DNA of 55,709 nucleotides from a bacterium (lineage in GTDB: Bacteria; Patescibacteriota; Minisyncoccia; UBA6257; 02-FULL-45-10c): the NCBI GenBank assembly GCA_030700025.1, contig JAUYKI010000007.1, positions 1-55,709 of the forward strand, written 5' to 3'. The translations under genes and the position numbers were made by a program. Positions 55,695 through 55,709 of the stretch are shown here, one piece after another (the first letter of the stretch is position 1; the number at the start of each line of letters is the position of its first letter). The notes under the pieces were generated by a model, which was not told the origin of the DNA, ran no database searches, and was given only the letters and a program-made list of their open reading frames with translations.

Positions 55695-55709
55695 TCCGCG
55701 CATCCCTGG

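Overview
The window looks like a chromosomal piece of a Candidate Phyla Radiation bacterium (Patescibacteria, probably a Parcubacteria lineage). The evidence is the set of CPR-typical families (DUF5652, DUF5667 and DUF5671-like proteins, a compact type IV pilus operon, tiny zinc-binding proteins, DUF167), the very short intergenic spaces and small genes, and TGA used as a normal stop codon. There are no rRNA or tRNA genes, CRISPR arrays or transposases. It carries more central and intermediary metabolism (two aldehyde dehydrogenases, DeoC, a class III aminotransferase, ThyX) than the smallest CPR genomes.

Layout. 1-9.4 kb: a surface module, with a giant Ig-repeat protein ending in a dockerin, two membrane-anchored cohesin-type proteins and a small coiled-coil membrane protein. 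9.4-24.3 kb: redox and repair genes (rhodanese, MsrA, MsrB), an archaeal-type GAPDH-like enzyme, a dCMP-deaminase-like enzyme, HAD phosphatase, an arginine/ornithine pair, RsmE and an L,D-transpeptidase. 24.3-37.8 kb: GT39 glycosyltransferase, pterin dehydratase, DeoC next to a two-domain ALDH16-type protein, a second ALDH, epimerase, hydrolase and a PAP2/sphingomyelin-synthase-like protein. 37.8-45.7 kb: type IV pilus operon (DUF5667/Kazal protein, PilB, PilC, five pilin-like proteins, one carrying a beta-propeller). 45.7-55.7 kb: 2-hydroxyacid dehydrogenase, M23 peptidase, RmuC, a nucleotidyltransferase, a small PD-(D/E)XK-like protein, groES-groEL under a CIRCE operator, a dCMP deaminase, ThyX and an acyltransferase-like membrane protein.

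Most novel signal. Five unrelated genes (GAPDH-like 11266, deaminase 13317, DUF5317-like 32026, alpha/beta hydrolase 34225 on the minus strand, thyX 53574) each have the same 59-70 nt element directly in front of the start codon: RGGCTAA, hairpin 1, CGCCCG, hairpin 2, YTAGGGAGG. The linkers are conserved, while the hairpin stems differ in sequence but keep pairing (compensatory changes), and the last block is the ribosome binding site. This looks like an undescribed structured 5'-UTR regulator. A second leader family (19241 and 50177) and a third long-palindrome family that abuts the -35 box of a promoter (26369 and 50633) are also shared between unrelated genes.

Two kinds of gene start coexist. 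One class appears leaderless: the -10 hexamer ends about 6-7 bases before ATG, with no Shine-Dalgarno. The other has a longer leader with a strong GGAGG and, at about ten promoters, a conserved (A/T)TTGAAA-like box 10-14 bases after the -10. The structured elements occur in or directly upstream of the leaders of the second class, except that one long palindrome precedes the leaderless groES promoter. Several short palindromic repeats have been inserted in frame into genes (msrB, the GT39 gene, the nucleotidyltransferase).
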